Of a stretch of 35,112 bases of DNA, positions 25,770 through 32,762 are shown piece after piece. Source of the DNA: Acidobacteriaceae bacterium (GTDB lineage: Bacteria; Acidobacteriota; Terriglobia; Bryobacterales; Bryobacteraceae). The stretch is taken from positions 1 to 35,112 of the forward strand of contig CAJCIT010000169.1 of assembly GCA_903970405.1 (NCBI GenBank), in the 5' to 3' direction. Each line of letters opens with the position of its first letter. Positions within the stretch are counted from its first letter, which is position 1. The position numbers were made by a program, and so were the translations under genes. The notes beneath the pieces are model-generated. The model had not been told where the DNA came from. It did no database searches and saw only the letters and a list, made by a program, of their open reading frames with translations.

Positions 25770-26561
25770 ATGCCCATTCACCCTTCGGCGGTGGCGGCGC
25801 CTACGGCGCGCATCCATGCGGATGCTGAGATCGGGCCCGGCTGCCGCATCGGCGAGTACTGCGTGATTGACCAGGACGTGCGCATCGGCGCAAACTGCAA
25901 GCTCGATCATTATGTCTGCGTGAAGCGCTGGACCACGCTCGGCACGGACAATGAAATCTCAGCGGGCACGGTGCTCGGGACCGATCCACTGGACAAGAAC
26001 TTCACCGGCGAGCGCAGTTACCTCATCATCGGCAACGGAAATAGGATTCGCGAACACTACACCGTCTCGCGCGGCACGCAGCCGGAATCGGTAACGCGGA
26101 TCGGCGACAACAACTACATCATGACCTCCGGCCACATCGCTCACAATTGCATCGTCGGCAATGACAACGTGATTGCCAGTTGCGCTTTGGTGGCCGGCCA
26201 TGTCGAACTCGAAGACGAGGTTTTCATTTCAGGCGGAGTGGTGATCCACCAATATTCGAGGGTCGGCCGTCTGGCGATGATTGCCGGAAATGTGCGCGTA
26301 AATAGCGACGCGCCACCTTACTTCCTGTACTCAGACTTCAACATCTCACCCAAGGGTTTAAACACGGTGGGCTTAAAACGGGCCGGCTTTTCGCCATCGG
26401 AAGTCAATGAGCTGAAGCGGGCCTACAAACTGCTGTATCGGTCGCACTTGAAACTGGAAGAGGCACTGGCGCGGATGGAAGCAGAAGCGCAATCGCCGCA
26501 TACGATGCATTTGGTGAATTTTATTCGTTCCAGCAAGCGTGGAATCGCGCGTGAGTGCTAA
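25770..26561 (+). CDS. lpxA: Acyl-ACP--UDP-N-acetylglucosamine O-acyltransferase
   Basis: A 263-residue enzyme for the first step of lipid A synthesis, adding a 3-hydroxyacyl chain to UDP-GlcNAc. It has a left-handed beta-helix N-terminal domain of hexapeptide repeats ([21 protein letters not shown]), catalytic His125 in [11 protein letters not shown] (same number as E. coli), and the C-terminal helical domain ([20 protein letters not shown]). The length equals E. coli LpxA within one residue. It is divergent from lpxD; no fabZ, lpxB or lpxC lies beside it, unlike the usual lpxD-fabZ-lpxA-lpxB cluster. Confidence 0.95.
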   Translation: MPIHPSAVAAPTARIHADAEIGPGCRIGEYCVIDQDVRIGANCKLDHYVCVKRWTTLGTDNEISAGTVLGTDPLDKNFTGERSYLIIGNGNRIREHYTVSRGTQPESVTRIGDNNYIMTSGHIAHNCIVGNDNVIASCALVAGHVELEDEVFISGGVVIHQYSRVGRLAMIAGNVRVNSDAPPYFLYSDFNISPKGLNTVGLKRAGFSPSEVNELKRAYKLLYRSHLKLEEALARMEAEAQSPHTMHLVNFIRSSKRGIAREC

Positions 26562-26567
26562 CTGTTT

Positions 26568-26595
26568 GTGGGGCCGATTGGCAATCGGCCCCCAC
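26568..26595. terminator. Long hairpin after lpxA (possible terminator without T-run)
   Basis: GTGGGGCCGATT (26568-26579) pairs with AATCGGCCCCCAC (26583-26595) around a 3-nt loop with one bulged C. It starts 7 nt after the lpxA stop. There is no T-run, so termination is uncertain; it may instead stabilise the 3' end. Confidence 0.5.
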
Positions 26596-26654
26596 GGGCA
26601 TTGCCTGACTTAATCGCCGACGCTTCCGAGCCGGCAGATTGACCGCCGCCGGAA

Positions 26655-26883
26655 ACAGCTCTCGAAAGCAATCCGTTGCGCAAGCCTATTTCGGTCTTGA
26701 TTGGAGAGCTGAACCTGCAAATGGGGGTGGGCAAACTACTTTTCCATCGGGTATCCCATCAGCGCTTACTCGTAGATCGAACGCTATGTTCAGGACCGTC
26801 TGTTCAAGCATTTGCAACGCCGCAGTCAACGGCCCTACCGATTTCCGCATGGAATCTCCCGGTTCGGGCAAGTTCCACGATAA
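26655..26883 (+). pseudogene. Remnant of a group II intron reverse transcriptase/maturase (C-terminal part)
   Basis: Conceptual translation gives RKPISVLIGELNLQMG in one frame, then after a slip in a G-run near 26723-26728 the next frame gives GWANYFSIGYPISAYS, an in-frame TAG (26773-26775), IERYVQDRLFKHLQRRSQRP and YRFPHGISRFG before the stop at 26881. This is the maturase-domain signature of group II intron-encoded proteins ('..eLN..LrGWaNYF..Gyp...f..i..Yv..RL..hL.RRSQRPyr.P.G'). One frameshift, one nonsense codon and loss of the RT domains make it dead. No intron domain V was recognised nearby. It occupies an otherwise gene-free stretch (26562-26911). Confidence 0.75.
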
Positions 26884-26911
26884 GCATCGAGGCGGGCCAA
26901 AAGATAGCGCC

Positions 26912-28582
26912 CTAGTAGAACCAGATCACGTCGGCGGCAAACATCAATTGGCTCTTCTTCGTGCCCGAATCGTAGGCCGTCGCGGTGTTCGCTTTGTCGT
27001 AGCGAAGCTCAGGCCGAAACACGAGGGTGGAACCGAGCCAATGATTCCACGAAATCATATACTCTTCATACGGCGTCTTGAAACCCGTCCGCTGGCCCTT
27101 CAGGTCGTCGAAGTATTCCGCGCGCACGATCAACGCGTTCTTCTTGTTGATTTCCCGCGACAGATACGCGACGCTGGCATATTCCGGAGCAAAACAGGTC
27201 AGCTCCGTCATGTTGCCGCAGACGGCGCCGTTGGAGTTCGTGATCAACAATGATGCGGCCGCTGGATTGTTGACGTTAGGTGTGTCTTTCATGTACTGGT
27301 ACCACGTCTCCCAGGCCGCGTGCCACTTCGAGTGGCCGAACTTGTGGTACCAGGTGGAATAATAGGCTGCCAGGTTGTTGTAGTTATACTTGCTGTCGTT
27401 GAGGGAGTTCGCGCAAACGTAGATTTCGTCCCGGCCCTCCGACCACGAATAGGCCGCACAAAAATTTCCTGTTGCCTTCGCATCCCGCGCCCAGGGCGCT
27501 GCTTCACAGCCGGCCGAAACTCCCGCCTGCAGTGTCCAGTGATTGTTCATCTTGAATGAAAAGTTGATGCCCGTTTGCGTATAACAATCGTACGTATAGG
27601 TCAGCGAGTGGCTGTACGTATAGTTGTTCGGAGCAAGCTGAGCCTCAATGTCCGGCAAGGAGATATAACGTCCAATTCTCACGTCTAAACCCTGGGCAAC
27701 GTGCGGATAATACAAGTCCACATACATCATCACCGGGTCATATCCATACTTGTTGCCTATGGTTCCATTCGGCTTGGGATTATTCAGCAATTGCTGGCTG
27801 AAATACCCCTCTGCTGTCGTGAATCGATAATCGAAACCGTATAGATTAGCGATGCGGAATCCCCAGTCGAAGTGATCCGTCTGGATCGTGTCCGGCACTC
27901 TCTCGATGTAAAACGTGGCCTGGTCCAGAATGAACGAATCTGGAACCTGCGCATAGGCCGCAGGCGCATTGGCATACGGCCCGTTGTGGGAGGTGCTGAT
28001 ATCCATACCGAGATCCACCCAGCCGTAAACCTGAATGTTGGCTTTCTTCCACCAGTCGCCGTTCGGACCGTTTTGTAGCGCCGTGGTCAGCGGGTATTGA
28101 GTTGCGTTCGGATAACCGATCCATGGGGTGCCGCCCATTGGCCAAACGCTGAACGGGAAAGGCGTGTTCTCCACCGGCGCGTCGTATCCGCGGTGATCCG
28201 GTGGAGGCGGCGGCGCCGAGGGGTCGGGCTTCGGTGTGGGTGGAGGAAACCAATCGTCCTTATATGCTTGGGCCAATCGCTTGAAGAAATTCTTCCGCGC
28301 CGCGGGAATATTCTGCCCACCCGCTGGTGGCGGCGCCTGTCCGGCGGGCGGTTGTCCGTCTCCAACACCGCCATCGTTAGAATGACTTGCGATGGGCGGT
28401 TGAACTGTCTCGGGCGCGATCGTGCCAGGCTGAAGGGGAATTGTTGCCCCGCCTGCAAAAGTTCCGGGCTGTGCTGCCTCAACCTGAGTTTCGCTATTAG
28501 CGATCTTCGTAGGAGCCGACTGCGCCTGTAGGCCAATTGCACCGAGACTGGCGATCAAAAGGCCGATGGGGAGAAATTTCAT
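26912..28582 (-). CDS. Outer-membrane beta-barrel protein (BBP2/OmpL-like porin family)
   Basis: 556 residues from the ATG at 28582, chosen because it directly precedes a signal peptide (MKFLPIGLLIASLGAIGLQAQS); a GTG at 28603 is upstream. After the signal come a low-complexity Pro/Gln/Gly segment (about 25-140, with runs such as PSAPPPPPD) and then a barrel rich in aromatic strands (IQVYGWVDLGMDISTS, ATFYIERVPD, RIGRYISLPDIEAQ). It ends in FAADVIWFY, a C-terminal aromatic as in outer-membrane barrels. Layout and motifs resemble the putative beta-barrel porin-2 family common in Acidobacteria. Six or so cysteines in the barrel half may form disulfides. It probably passes small solutes or anchors outside; substrate unknown. 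Confidence 0.85.
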   Translation of the reverse strand: MKFLPIGLLIASLGAIGLQAQSAPTKIANSETQVEAAQPGTFAGGATIPLQPGTIAPETVQPPIASHSNDGGVGDGQPPAGQAPPPAGGQNIPAARKNFFKRLAQAYKDDWFPPPTPKPDPSAPPPPPDHRGYDAPVENTPFPFSVWPMGGTPWIGYPNATQYPLTTALQNGPNGDWWKKANIQVYGWVDLGMDISTSHNGPYANAPAAYAQVPDSFILDQATFYIERVPDTIQTDHFDWGFRIANLYGFDYRFTTAEGYFSQQLLNNPKPNGTIGNKYGYDPVMMYVDLYYPHVAQGLDVRIGRYISLPDIEAQLAPNNYTYSHSLTYTYDCYTQTGINFSFKMNNHWTLQAGVSAGCEAAPWARDAKATGNFCAAYSWSEGRDEIYVCANSLNDSKYNYNNLAAYYSTWYHKFGHSKWHAAWETWYQYMKDTPNVNNPAAASLLITNSNGAVCGNMTELTCFAPEYASVAYLSREINKKNALIVRAEYFDDLKGQRTGFKTPYEEYMISWNHWLGSTLVFRPELRYDKANTATAYDSGTKKSQLMFAADVIWFY

Positions 28583-28636
28583 AAAATGACGATCTAGAAT
28601 CACGATACTGCCCGCCTCATAAAGGAGGACTTAGGA

Positions 28637-28753
28637 ATGTCTAAGGAAAAACTAAGCGACAGCCCACGATTCTTTATGACCGTCCAAAAGATAAGTGTTC
28701 CGTGCCCAAAAGATTTTGACCGGACCGTCCCTCCTGAGCTAGGGAATTTCTGA
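28637..28753 (+). CDS. Possible small protein, 38 residues
   Basis: ATG at 28637 is preceded by AAAGGAGG (28621-28628) at a good distance for a ribosome-binding site. The frame runs MSKEKLSDSPRFFMTVQ... to TGA at 28753. There is no similarity I recognise and no clear promoter. It lies divergent from the porin gene and 91 nt upstream of the DUF2934 gene on the same strand. The strong Shine-Dalgarno match is the only real support; it may be chance. Confidence 0.35.
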   Translation: MSKEKLSDSPRFFMTVQKISVPCPKDFDRTVPPELGNF

Positions 28754-28844
28754 GAAATAGACAAGAAAATCCGATGGCAAATAGCCACTTGAAATGACCC
28801 CGATAAAGCGAATTATGGCGAGAATGTAGGACCTAGAAGCTACA

Positions 28845-29204
28845 ATGGAACAGAGTATGCCAACGGCCAAATCCACCGAACAACCCCCCAAAGCTAGCAA
28901 GCAATCACCCAAAACCGCCAAGCGAAATCCGACCGCTCGAAAGGCGGCTGTTTCTGTTGAAACACCGAAGCCTCGCCAGCGTTCAGTGAAAGCCGCCGGC
29001 GCTCCCGAACCGAAATCGGCCCACCATCGCGCCGCCAAACGCGTCACAGCAACACCCGCCGAGGCTGAGATTGTCATTGCCGTCATTACTCAGCAGGAGA
29101 TTGCAGAGCTTGCGTATTCGTATTTCGTGGCTCGCGGCTATCAGGCGGGTAACCAGCACGAAGATTGGCTGCGCGCCGAACGCGAGCTCCGTTCGCGGCT
29201 ATAA
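28845..29204 (+). CDS. DUF2934 domain protein
   Basis: A 119-residue protein. The first 75 residues are a lysine/alanine/proline-rich, probably disordered tail (KSTEQPPKASKQSPKTAK and on). The C-terminal 40 residues are the DUF2934 motif: EIAELAYSYFVARGYQAG followed by HEDWLRAERELRSRL. DUF2934 is a small helical domain of unknown function common in Acidobacteria and Proteobacteria; the basic tail suggests nucleic-acid binding. The start is ATG 28845 (a second ATG at 28857 is possible). It lies just upstream of the signal peptidase gene. Confidence 0.85.
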   Translation: MEQSMPTAKSTEQPPKASKQSPKTAKRNPTARKAAVSVETPKPRQRSVKAAGAPEPKSAHHRAAKRVTATPAEAEIVIAVITQQEIAELAYSYFVARGYQAGNQHEDWLRAERELRSRL

Positions 29205-29306
29205 AGCCTTAGCGCTCTCCGGCTACGGATTGTTTCAGATCGGGTAAGCTGGAGGCAGCCAGTGGTTTTCCCACCATTCCTGGCTGACATCCGTCCATCA
29301 GAGAGT

Positions 29307-29942
29307 ATGAGCGAAACGCCCGATCCGGCTCAGAGCCCGTCCCTCGAATCGATTAGCGACGGCGCGCCGCCAGCCGCCATCCAGGCCGACCCTGCCACGT
29401 CCGGGGGATCTCGCGCCCGCTCTGCCCTCATCACCACCGCCGCCTGGCTCCGGGACCTGATGCTTTCCGGTCTCATCGCCGTCCTGGTCATCCTCTTTCT
29501 CTACCGGCCGGTCAAAGTGGAAGGCACCAGCATGATGCCGAGTCTGTATGACCAGGAGCGGCTCTTCATTAACCAGTTCACCTACAAGTTCGGCATTGGC
29601 GACATTCACCGCGGCGACACGGTGGTTTTTTGGTATCCCAAAGACCCGGCGAAGTCTTACATTAAGCGCGTCATCGGCATCCCCGGAGACACGATCTCGG
29701 TGGAGGATGGCGTGGTTTTCGTCAACGGCCAGCGTCTGAATGAAAGCTACGTGCCGCGGGAATACCGGGACTTCGATTCCCACGCGCCGGTTCACATCGG
29801 GCCTGAAGAATACTTCGTGATGGGCGACCACCGGATTTCGTCGAACGACAGCCGAAACTGGGGCGTGGTCCCGCGCAGCTACATCTACGGTAAAGCGGTT
29901 TTCGTTTTTTGGCCGCCTGACCACATCGGTACGGTCCACTGA
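29307..29942 (+). CDS. lepB: Signal peptidase I
   Basis: A 211-residue inner-membrane serine protease that removes signal peptides from Sec- and Tat-exported proteins. One membrane span (about 51-66, LMLSGLIAVLVILFLY) is followed by the catalytic Ser75 in VEGTSMMPSL and Lys120 in SYIKRVIGIPGD. Box D and E motifs follow (EYFVMGDHRISSNDSRNWG). The N-terminal 45 residues are a Pro/Ala/Ser-rich cytoplasmic tail. ATG 29307 is preferred over a longer frame from 29262, as that adds an unlikely segment. The chromosome encodes several exported proteins in this window that would need it. Confidence 0.95.
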   Translation: MSETPDPAQSPSLESISDGAPPAAIQADPATSGGSRARSALITTAAWLRDLMLSGLIAVLVILFLYRPVKVEGTSMMPSLYDQERLFINQFTYKFGIGDIHRGDTVVFWYPKDPAKSYIKRVIGIPGDTISVEDGVVFVNGQRLNESYVPREYRDFDSHAPVHIGPEEYFVMGDHRISSNDSRNWGVVPRSYIYGKAVFVFWPPDHIGTVH

Positions 29943-30006
29943 CCGCGATAGCCGGCGGCCGCAGCTCGGAAGCGTCGGCGACTGGATTTGCCCTCGCCAT
30001 AATGCA

Positions 30007-30243
30007 GTGCTGCCGCACTTCGCGATCAGCCTGGTCAAGCATTCTTACTCGCCGGGAACGGCAACGGGAATGCTGTTCAACCTGCCACTCGGCGTGCTGC
30101 TGATTCATGCCCAGTTGAGCGCCGACGCAACATCGCGTTTTGAGGTTTGGCGGGATATAGTTTTGTACGCCCTGTTGTTGGCCGTCGGCGCCTTCGGAAG
30201 CTTATACGGAGCCCACGCGATTTTAGCCGCGCGGAGGGCGTGA
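30007..30243 (+). pseudogene. Truncated HXXEE-like membrane protein fragment
   Basis: A 78-residue frame from a GTG with two hydrophobic stretches (TGMLFNLPLGVLLIH and IVLYALLLAVGAFGSLYGAH). The segment SYSPGTATGMLFNLPLG resembles the C-terminal half of small HXXEE-domain membrane proteins, which are normally about twice as long. The N-terminal half with the HxxEE motif is not found in the 64 nt back to the lepB stop. It is probably a 5'-truncated remnant; a genuine small membrane protein is the alternative. Confidence 0.45.
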
Positions 30244-30255
30244 GCATTGCCCCAG

Positions 30256-31161
30256 TCAGCGATTCGCCCGCGCGGACTTTTTCGCCTTCCCGCGTGCAGC
30301 GATCTCTTCGGCGCGGAACTTTGCGATGCGTCCAATCAGCTTCACCGGGACAGGCTCGGACAGTGGGAATCGGATGGTGCCCTTGTCGACCTCGTAGGAG
30401 GCAAGCTCGTCCTGAAATGCCGCAACCACTTGCTCAGTGGCGGCGTAGATCGAGTAGTGCTGCTTCCATATCGCAAAATACACCAAACGATGGCCGCCTA
30501 GCTTATACGTGGGCATCTTGTACGAAATGACTTCATGGGCGCCGGGTACAGCCTTACGGATGGCGTTGCGCACGCGCCGGAGTATTTCCTGAACCGCATC
30601 CGGTTGTGCGGCAATGTACTCATCCACGGACGTGAAGCCGGTCTTAGCCATCGCGTATTGCCCCTGTGATCCGGAAACAGGTGCGGTAGTCGATCCAGCG
30701 TCGCGGCCCACAAGCCTTGGCGCCCAATCGCGCACAAGACGCTTGGGCGCGACAAGCCGCCACGCCTCAACCAGCAGATCTCTCAGCAGTCCTCGATCGA
30801 CTGTCGAGAGCCTTACGATGACCCCAGGATATGTCTTGTAGTGAGGCGTCACGAAGAACGCGTCTGGATTCGATTCCAGTAGATGTTCTCGCCGGTCAAA
30901 ATCGATTCGGACAATCACGAACTCCTCGTTTTCAGGGACACCGCTGGGTCGGCTTCGCTGGTTGCTTGCCAGGTACGCAACTACCTTCCCCGCAACCCGA
31001 ACCGCCTCTCTCCCGCCGGCCGCTTCTTTTTCACAACCCGGGAAGATCTGCAACAGGAAGTCGCAGACGGCTGTCCATGACCGAAGACTGCCGCCATTGA
31101 CCAGCCCGCCCTTGCTGCTTTGCCTTTTAGTGGTGCCGGTGGCCGATTCCGTTAGTGTCAT
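30256..31161 (-). CDS. Fusion of MmcQ/YjbR-like and DUF1801 (YdhG-like) domains
   Basis: A 301-residue soluble protein. Residues about 38-145 are an MmcQ/YjbR-like domain (REAVRVAGKVVAYLA, then RIDFDRREHLL, DAFFVTPHYKTYPGVIVRLS and LLVEAWRLVAPKRLVRDW). Residues about 172-290 are a DUF1801 domain (TSVDEYIAAQPDAVQEIL, HEVISYKMPTYKLGGHRLVY and GTIRFPLSEPVPVKLIGRI). The two families normally occur as separate proteins of about 120 residues each, and an internal Met starts the second (MAKTGFTSVDEY), so this may be a recent read-through fusion of two genes. The first 35 residues look unlike either family. The biochemical role of both domains is unknown. Confidence 0.8.
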   Translation of the reverse strand: MTLTESATGTTKRQSSKGGLVNGGSLRSWTAVCDFLLQIFPGCEKEAAGGREAVRVAGKVVAYLASNQRSRPSGVPENEEFVIVRIDFDRREHLLESNPDAFFVTPHYKTYPGVIVRLSTVDRGLLRDLLVEAWRLVAPKRLVRDWAPRLVGRDAGSTTAPVSGSQGQYAMAKTGFTSVDEYIAAQPDAVQEILRRVRNAIRKAVPGAHEVISYKMPTYKLGGHRLVYFAIWKQHYSIYAATEQVVAAFQDELASYEVDKGTIRFPLSEPVPVKLIGRIAKFRAEEIAARGKAKKSARANR

Positions 31162-31171
31162 AAGAGTCGTT

Positions 31172-31317
31172 TTAGCGAGGGCCGTTTGACCGGCGCGCCG
31201 GCCTACCTGGATGCTTTAGGATTTGGTGGGATCCTGACGTGTGGTGAACGAAAAACCCGGCCCGTTGGAGAGCCCTGATAACTTCCTGAGTCTTAGTGGC
31301 GGCAGGCGTTGGCTCAT
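31172..31317 (-). pseudogene. hicA: Wrecked hicA (mRNA interferase toxin) remnant
   Basis: The ATG at 31315-31317 overlaps the hicB stop (ATGA). Six or seven codons later the frame shifts, and the shifted frame reads TKTQEVIRALQRAGFFVHHT, SGSHQILKHPGRPARR and then a stop at 31172. This is plainly HicA: the EVIRALQRAGF helix and the GSH catalytic-histidine motif are intact. The C-terminal third (the VTVP-H-KDL part) is missing. A frameshift near codon 7 plus the truncation mean no toxin. Confidence 0.75.
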
Positions 31318-31565
31318 GCGGGTTCAGGGAGAGCAACATCAATCTCTTCCTTCACCGGCACTTCGTTTAACTCGATGTCGTCAGGTATCGGCAGACCGTC
31401 CTTCCGCAGGCTTTCCATATAGGCTCGGATGGCATCCCGGGCCATGTCCCGCGCTTCATGGAGTGTGTCGCCTTCGGTCACGAGCCCCGGCAGAGCGGGG
31501 CAGGTGACAACATAGCCACCTTCTTCAGCTGGCTCAAACAGCACAGTATACCGACGCTCTAACAT
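31314..31565 (-). CDS. hicB: HicB-family antitoxin
   Basis: An 83-residue protein with the HicB partial RNase-H-like fold: RRYTVLFEPAEEGGYVVTCP, LPGLVTEGDTLHEARDMARD and AIRAYMESLRKDGLPIPDD. It lacks the C-terminal ribbon-helix-helix found in longer HicB proteins. It would neutralise HicA by masking its active site; but the hicA reading frame directly downstream is broken, so this is now an orphan antitoxin. It might still counter related HicA toxins elsewhere. The downstream end overlaps the hicA remnant by 4 bp. Confidence 0.9.
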   Translation of the reverse strand: MLERRYTVLFEPAEEGGYVVTCPALPGLVTEGDTLHEARDMARDAIRAYMESLRKDGLPIPDDIELNEVPVKEEIDVALPEPA

Positions 31566-31629
31566 CGTTTACCTCACCTTCATTGTATGGCGGGTTGCAC
31601 AGCAAGTTGGTGGCATTCGCAACTAAAAC

Positions 31630-32736
31630 CTACAAGAACTCGTCGTAAATCGCTTCCATGCGCCGGGTGGATTCAACTAGTGAGAACTCGGCGGCGATTC
31701 GCCCGCGGCCCGCTTCCGCCAGTCTGTCTCGCAGGGCCGGATTGTCGATCAGCGCGGAGATCTGACGCGCCAGATCGTCCGCGTTGTTGCGCGCAAACAG
31801 AAGGCCTGTGACGCCGTGTTCCACCAATTCAGGATTGCCGCCAACGTTCGAAGCCACCACGGCGCAGCCGCTCGCCATCGCTTCCATGATGGAGTTCGAG
31901 AAGGCTTCGGAGAGCGACGGCAACACAAAGATGTCGATGGCGCGCATCCACGGCGCGACGTCCGTCGTGGCTGGTTCAAAATGCACCGTGTCACCCAGGC
32001 CGAGCTTCGTGCGGAGTTGTTGAAGTGACTCGAGTTCCGGCCCACTGCCGACAATCAGCAGCCGCGATTGAGGAAAGGGCGGCGCAATCCAGGAAAAGGC
32101 TTCGAGCAGCAGGTGCACGGCCTTTTCGGGACGCAGCACGCAAACCGTCCCGATCACCGGATAGGCTGCCGTGAAGGGCGGGCGATGACGCCGTTCGCCG
32201 GTGAAACGCGATAAATCGATGCCGTTGCGGCAGATGCGAATTTTCTTTGCGGGGAGGCCGTAAGCCGTCAGCAGATGTTGGCGAACGGCTTCGGCGTTCG
32301 CGACGACCCCGTTCGCCAATCGGTGAGCGATGCGCACCTGTTTGCGCTGCGGCGGATAGATGGTGTCTTCAAAGCAGCGCTGGCTGGTGAGGATGATTTT
32401 GGCGCCGGAGAGCCGGCCGAAGGTTGAAGCGAATACGTTCATCGGCGGATCGAAGGCATGAATCAGGCGGATGCCCTGACGTTGCACATAGGCGCGCAGG
32501 CGCGCGGCCATTTTGAGGGTCTGGAAGCTGGCGAGGGACTGCAGAGGCAGTTCCAGGATGGGAACGCCGGCCTCGCGGAGATCGGCGGCGCGGCTGCCGC
32601 GCGCATCGACGCAGGCGACGTGGGGCGTGAACCGAGCGCGGTCAAGCGACCGCGCGAGCTCCGTCAACTGGCGTTCGGAACCGCCTTCGGTGAGCTGACG
32701 CGCCATCAGCAGAATGGGAATCGGGGGAGGCTTCAC
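31630..32736 (-). CDS. GT4-family glycosyltransferase
   Basis: 368 residues from the GTG at 32736 (VKPPPIPILLMARQLTEGGSE), chosen because it lies 27 nt after the asnB stop; a longer frame to 32820 would run inside asnB. It is a GT-B fold enzyme with the N-terminal acceptor-side GGSERQLTELA motif and the C-terminal Glycos_transf_1 domain: IGTVCVLRPEKAVHLLLEA, LLIVGSGPELESLQ, and the donor-binding E-x7-E in SEAFSNSIMEAMASGCAVV. It probably adds a hexose to a lipid-linked exopolysaccharide precursor. It is co-transcribed with the asparagine-synthase-type gene just upstream, a common pairing in exopolysaccharide loci. Confidence 0.9.
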   Translation of the reverse strand: MKPPPIPILLMARQLTEGGSERQLTELARSLDRARFTPHVACVDARGSRAADLREAGVPILELPLQSLASFQTLKMAARLRAYVQRQGIRLIHAFDPPMNVFASTFGRLSGAKIILTSQRCFEDTIYPPQRKQVRIAHRLANGVVANAEAVRQHLLTAYGLPAKKIRICRNGIDLSRFTGERRHRPPFTAAYPVIGTVCVLRPEKAVHLLLEAFSWIAPPFPQSRLLIVGSGPELESLQQLRTKLGLGDTVHFEPATTDVAPWMRAIDIFVLPSLSEAFSNSIMEAMASGCAVVASNVGGNPELVEHGVTGLLFARNNADDLARQISALIDNPALRDRLAEAGRGRIAAEFSLVESTRRMEAIYDEFL

Positions 32737-32762
32737 AGTGGAGAGGTTCCCGGCCGGAGCGT

